Program-made: the position numbers and the translations under genes | Assembly (NCBI GenBank): GCA_029580855.1 | Contig: JAKPQH010000069.1 | Location: 1-64,000 of the forward strand | Source: a bacterium | Lineage (GTDB): Bacteria > Methylomirabilota > Methylomirabilia > Methylomirabilales > 2-02-FULL-66-22 | Direction: 5' to 3' | Length of the DNA: 64,000 nucleotides | The notes under the pieces: model-generated | Database searches by the model: none | The model's input: only the letters and a program-made list of their open reading frames with translations | Told to the model about the DNA's origin: nothing | Shown here: positions 60,454 through 64,000 of the stretch, one piece after another | How positions within the stretch are numbered: the first letter of the stretch is position 1 | Layout of the letters: the number at the start of each line of letters is the position of its first letter

Positions 60454-62910
60454 CGGCCTCAGGGATTTCCGGTCCGCCTCATCCCGCGTTGCGAGTGCGC
60501 CGGCCCCTTTTCGTCCCTCGGCCGGCGGAGTCGAGACAGGCCGCCGCGAAGCCCCCTGGAGGTTTTTTCCGACGGTTGGCGTGTAATACTTCCGATAACG
60601 AGGGTGATAGTAGGGCACGTCGCGCGGGTTCGCCTGGTTCAGCAGGACACCGAGGATGCGTCCGCCCGATTCCTCCAGTGCGACCTTGGCTTTCCGGAGT
60701 TCACGGGCGGTGGTCTTCGTCGCCCTTGCCACGAGAATCACCCGATCGACGATATTGACCAGGAGAATGTTATCCGGGACGGCCAATATCGGCGCCGAGT
60801 CGATGAGGATCAGGTCGAATTCGTTCCGGGTGTCGCGCAGCAGCTCTTTGAACCGAGGGGACTCCAGCAGCGACACCGTGTCGCCGTGGGCGACCTGGCC
60901 GGGAATGACGGTGACACCCGAGGGCAACCGCCGGCAGACCTGCTCGAGGGTCGCCACACCATGCAAGTAGTCCACGATCCCGGGCTTGTTTGTAAGCGCC
61001 AGCGGCGACGCCAGCGATGGGCGTCTTAGATCGGCCTCGACGAGCAGGACGCGCCGGCCGGCCCCCTGGAATGCGTGCGCGAGGTTCAGCGTAGACGTGG
61101 ATTTCCCCTCGTGGGGCGAGGGACTGGTCACCAGGATGGACCGGAACGGAGCCTTCAGTCGCTCGGTCTCTATCCTGGCGCGAATCGCGCGGTACAGCTC
61201 CACATGTATCGATCTGCTTTGCGCCGCCGACGCACCGGTGGGGAACGAAGGCAACAGGATGGGCTTGTGATCCCGCCGTCCGTTCTTCGACGGTCCCCCC
61301 ACGTCCATCGTTCCGATGGATCCCAGGACCCGAAGACCGGTTGCCTTCGCGACATCCGTTTCCGTTTCCAGGGGCTGTCGGAGAAACTCCACACCCGCCG
61401 CCAGACCGACGGCGACGCCTCCCGCCAGCGCGAACACCATCAGCAGGAGTCTCTGCACCCTGCCGGGGGTGGTCGTCTCGGCGGGGAACGATGCCGGATC
61501 GACGATCCGGATGACGCTCGAGTCGCCCTGTTCGCGAATCCTGGCCGCCATCAGGCGGTCCGAGAGCACCGCCAGGAGATTCCGGTTCGCCTCGATAGAC
61601 CGGCGGAGATTGCCGAACTCCGCTTCATCCGGACTGAGATTCTGGAGGCTTCCCCGCAACCGCGCGACCTGGAGCTTCAGCGACTCCTCCCTGGCCGCCA
61701 AAGTATCCGATTCTCTTTGGGCCGATGCCAGCTCCCTCTGGAGCTCCAACCGGTCCGAGGCGGTGGCCGGAACCGCGGGCGATCGATCTCCAGGCCTTGT
61801 CGGTTGAGGCTCGGCGGGAAGATTGCGGGCCAGCTGCGTCACCTTCGCCTGCTGCCGCGCGACCTCCTCGCGGGCTATCTGCACTTGGGGATGAGCTTCG
61901 GTATACCGCTCGCGCAGCGAGGCCAGCTTGGCCTCCATCCGTGCCAGCTGCTCTTGCGCCGTGGTATACGCCGCGGTGCGGGCCCGGTAATCGGCCGCAG
62001 GGGTCGTGCCCGCCGCTTGATCGCTCTGCTGGGATTCCCTGGCGCGGTCGTCCGCCCTGGCCTTCGCCTCTTGGGACCGCGCCTCGTCCAGCGCGCGCCG
62101 CAAGCCTTCGATGCGGCTGGAGAGAATCTGCCGGTTGGCCTGAGTGTCGGCGAGATTGCTTTCGAGCTGGGCCAGCCTCACCAGTTCCAGTTCTGATTGC
62201 GCCCCCGACCGATACCCCCGTTGCCTCTGCAACTTGCCGGCCGATTCCTCGGCGCGCGCCAGAGTCTCCTTGACCTGTTGGTATTGTGTCTCCAGGAACT
62301 CCCGTGCCCGCTTCGCTTCCGCGTGGTCCACGCTTCGCGCCCGATTCAACAGGACCTGGATGTAGGTGTTCACCAGATCCATCGCCACGCGCGGCTGTGT
62401 CGCGGTGGCCGAAATGGTAAAGACGTTCTCGGCCTCCCGCAGCGGGGAGAATTCCATTCTTCCTAATTGAAGCTCGGAGAGAGCCTGCTCGCGAGGGCTT
62501 AGGACTGTCGGCGTTTTCCCCAGCCGCACCTTGATCCAGTTCTTGGCGAGAGCCAGGTAATCGATGTGTTGGCGCTTGGCGAGGAGTTCCGCATACGTGG
62601 CCTGGGGCAGAGCCTCCAGGACTCCTTCGGTGAGCGATCGGCTCTTCAGGAGAACCATGTGGGCGGCGATGGTGTCCCGCCGCGGAGGCTCCCTCAGGAA
62701 AGGGAGCTGGGAGAGCGCGGCCGGTTCGATCGCGATCATGGCGCGCGAGAGGTAGAGCGGTGTGTTGGTGTAGTAGACGAAGAGGAGTCCGGGCGTTGCG
62801 ATTACAAGAAAAACGACGACGACGAGCAGTTTATGCCGCCGCCAGATGCCGCGCACGAGGCCGCGGTAATCGAACGCAGGCGTAGCTTGACCGAATTCAG
62901 GAGTTTCCAT
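60448..62910 (-). CDS. Wzc-like chain-length determinant with tyrosine autokinase domain
   Basis: 820 residues. Wzz domain: TM1 about residues 28-46 (LLVVVVFLVIATPGLLFVYY), a periplasmic coiled coil from about 200 to 450 rich in Gln, Arg and Ala, then TM2 about 485-505 (RLLLMVFALAGGVAVGLAAG). Cytoplasmic BY-kinase domain: Walker A SPSPHEGKSTSTLNLAHA (about 595), Walker A' VLLVEADLRRPSL, Walker B DLILIDSAPIL (about 700). The tail has the Tyr cluster YYHPRYRKYYTPT for autophosphorylation. It controls polymer length and export. The start ATG follows TAGGAAATGAC, which overlaps the stop of the sugar transferase, so the two are coupled. Confidence 0.93.
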   Translation of the reverse strand: METPEFGQATPAFDYRGLVRGIWRRHKLLVVVVFLVIATPGLLFVYYTNTPLYLSRAMIAIEPAALSQLPFLREPPRRDTIAAHMVLLKSRSLTEGVLEALPQATYAELLAKRQHIDYLALAKNWIKVRLGKTPTVLSPREQALSELQLGRMEFSPLREAENVFTISATATQPRVAMDLVNTYIQVLLNRARSVDHAEAKRAREFLETQYQQVKETLARAEESAGKLQRQRGYRSGAQSELELVRLAQLESNLADTQANRQILSSRIEGLRRALDEARSQEAKARADDRARESQQSDQAAGTTPAADYRARTAAYTTAQEQLARMEAKLASLRERYTEAHPQVQIAREEVARQQAKVTQLARNLPAEPQPTRPGDRSPAVPATASDRLELQRELASAQRESDTLAAREESLKLQVARLRGSLQNLSPDEAEFGNLRRSIEANRNLLAVLSDRLMAARIREQGDSSVIRIVDPASFPAETTTPGRVQRLLLMVFALAGGVAVGLAAGVEFLRQPLETETDVAKATGLRVLGSIGTMDVGGPSKNGRRDHKPILLPSFPTGASAAQSRSIHVELYRAIRARIETERLKAPFRSILVTSPSPHEGKSTSTLNLAHAFQGAGRRVLLVEADLRRPSLASPLALTNKPGIVDYLHGVATLEQVCRRLPSGVTVIPGQVAHGDTVSLLESPRFKELLRDTRNEFDLILIDSAPILAVPDNILLVNIVDRVILVARATKTTARELRKAKVALEESGGRILGVLLNQANPRDVPYYHPRYRKYYTPTVGKNLQGASRRPVSTPPAEGRKGAGALATRDEADRKSLRPS

Positions 62911-62925
62911 GTCATTTCCTACTTC

Positions 62926-64000
62926 CTAACGCGCGCCCCTGCCAAAGAGGACAACGCGAATAGTAGACAACAGGATGTCGATGTCAAGCAAACTCGACAT
63001 GTTCTTGACGTAATAGAGGTCGTATTGGAGCTTTTCCTCGGAGTCCTCGATCGTCGCCGCATACGGGCAACGCACCTGCGCCCAACCCGTGATGCCGGGC
63101 TTCACGCTGTGACGCTCGGCATAGTACGGGATTTTCTCTTGAAGCTGGACCACGAAGTGCGGCCGCTCGGGTCGAGGGCCGATGAAGCTCATCTCCCCTT
63201 TGAACACGTTCCAGATCTGCGGGAACTCGTCGAGGCGGGTCTTGCGCAGCCAGCGGCCGACCCGCGTGATGCGGGGATCATCGTCGGCTGCCCACACGGG
63301 CCCCGTCCGGAGCTCGGCATCCTGGACCATCGTTCGGAATTTGAGGAGCGTGAAGGGTCGGCCTTGCTCGCCCACACGCTCTTGCCGGAAGAAAATCGGG
63401 CCGGGTGAGTCCAGCCGGATGGCCAGCGCGACGAGCACAAAGATCGGCCAACCGATCACCAGAAAAAGAGTCGCCAAAGCGAGATCCACCACGTGTTTGG
63501 CCATTCGGGTCACGGCCGTCCGTTTGAAACCTTCGGAGAAGACGAGCCAGCTTGGCCGCAAATTTTGCACGATGATCTTTCCGGTCAGCTTCTCGTAGAA
63601 CGCCGGCCAGTCCTCGATCCGGATCCCGCGCAGCTTGCAGTCGAGTATCGGCTTGAGCGGAAACGACCCGCGCCGTTCCGTCAGGCAGACGACAATGGTG
63701 CCAACCTCGCAACCGGTGGCGATCTCGCTCAACTGCCAGGTCGTGCCGAGTACGCGGAACCCGTTCGAGAGTGCCACCTGGTCCGCCGGCCGATCATCCA
63801 CGAAGCCGACGATCTCGTAGCCGGGATGGTTGACCTCGAGTTCGCCGATGATATGCTCGGCCGTAGGGGTCGCGCCGAGAAAAAGAACACGCTCGCGGAA
63901 CGGATTTGTTCGCGCGAGTAGGGCACAGACCGTGCGCAACACAATGATTGCCGCGGTCGCGAGTGCGATCTCCGGCAAGCCGCACCACCACGCCTTGTCG
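62926..64000 (-). CDS. EPS polyprenyl glycosylphosphotransferase (EpsB/XrtA-locus sugar transferase), 5' end outside the window
   Basis: At least 357 residues; the frame is open to the right edge, so the N-terminal membrane segments are cut off. Visible: a Rossmann-like nucleotide-sugar-binding part (RVLFLGATPTAEHIIGEL, YEIVGFVDDRP), a membrane helix (VVDLALATLFLVIGWPIFVLVALAI), then the catalytic domain: DSPGPIFFRQERVGEQGRPFTLLKFRTMV, TRVGRWLRKTRLDEFPQIWNVFKGEMSFIGPRPERP, YAERHSVKPGITGWAQV and LQYDLYYVKNMSSLLDIDILLSTIRVVL. It places the first sugar phosphate on undecaprenyl phosphate to start the repeat unit. Confidence 0.93.
   Translation of the reverse strand, partial: DKAWWCGLPEIALATAAIIVLRTVCALLARTNPFRERVLFLGATPTAEHIIGELEVNHPGYEIVGFVDDRPADQVALSNGFRVLGTTWQLSEIATGCEVGTIVVCLTERRGSFPLKPILDCKLRGIRIEDWPAFYEKLTGKIIVQNLRPSWLVFSEGFKRTAVTRMAKHVVDLALATLFLVIGWPIFVLVALAIRLDSPGPIFFRQERVGEQGRPFTLLKFRTMVQDAELRTGPVWAADDDPRITRVGRWLRKTRLDEFPQIWNVFKGEMSFIGPRPERPHFVVQLQEKIPYYAERHSVKPGITGWAQVRCPYAATIEDSEEKLQYDLYYVKNMSSLLDIDILLSTIRVVLFGRGAR

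Overview
The window is 64 kb of chromosome from a high-GC, Gram-negative-type bacterium. Lipoprotein signals, a Ste24-type membrane protease, an exosortase/EPS locus, many ABC solute-binding proteins and degraded insertion sequences fit a soil or sediment lineage. Candidatus Rokubacteria or Methylomirabilota (NC10) is my best guess from general gene style, but nothing here proves it. No rRNA, tRNA or CRISPR array was seen.

Layout. 0-5 kb: the tail of an MFS transporter, a decayed HigB/HigA-type toxin-antitoxin pair with a striking palindrome over its start, a membrane-anchored lytic transglycosylase and two lipoproteins (one made of FG-GAP repeats). 5.4-11.5 kb (minus strand): a polyol/sugar operon read as solute-binding lipoprotein, SDR dehydrogenase, PfkB kinase, zinc dehydrogenase and FGGY kinase. 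Its permeases are gone except for a C-terminal stub, and three of its spacers carry inverted arrays of 7-8 bp units. 11.7-17.8 kb (plus): ECF sigma factor and anti-sigma, LysE exporter, HAD phosphatase, PP2C phosphatase, a double-FHA protein and a ComB-like phosphatase. 17.8-22.9 kb (minus): a small CxxC protein, a Ste24-like protease, an SH3-like protein and DNA ligase LigA. 23.7-27.5 kb (plus): a large secreted alpha/beta hydrolase and a cytosine-deaminase-like amidohydrolase.

27.5-30.7 kb is a graveyard: two REP-associated-transposase-like remnants with conserved terminal motifs, a dead MFS fragment, an IS4-like transposase fragment, and among them an intact VapBC pair with an apparently leaderless promoter. 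30.7-46.4 kb is ordinary metabolism: hexapeptide acyltransferase, IdnD-like and IdnO-like dehydrogenases, a MaoC hydratase, MetF, a Zn/Cd P-type ATPase, an M20 peptidase plus creatininase-type amidohydrolase with a peptide-type ABC importer (binding protein and two permeases, no ATPase here), a ZIP transporter and an SMR exporter.

46.6-49.2 kb is a mobile junction: an IS21 element with an internal deletion, an MFS gene cut by an intact ISL3 element, then a visibly more AT-rich island (about 47.4-54.4 kb). From 49 kb to the right edge, all on the minus strand, lies an exosortase (XrtA/EpsH-type) exopolysaccharide locus. Read in transcription order it runs: polyprenyl glycosylphosphotransferase, Wzc-like chain-length determinant/tyrosine kinase, a broken four-helix-bundle gene flanked by TTGAG-type repeats, DUF3473-type deacetylase, exosortase, EpsI, two GT2 glycosyltransferases, a GT4 glycosyltransferase, a FemAB/CelD-like acyltransferase, a NodB deacetylase and a PaaK/CapK-like adenylate-forming enzyme.

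The most unusual signal is the recurring spacer architecture: arrays of 7-8 bp units in one orientation followed by arrays in the opposite orientation. The unit sequence differs in each spacer. It is seen three times in the polyol operon and again around the four-helix-bundle gene.
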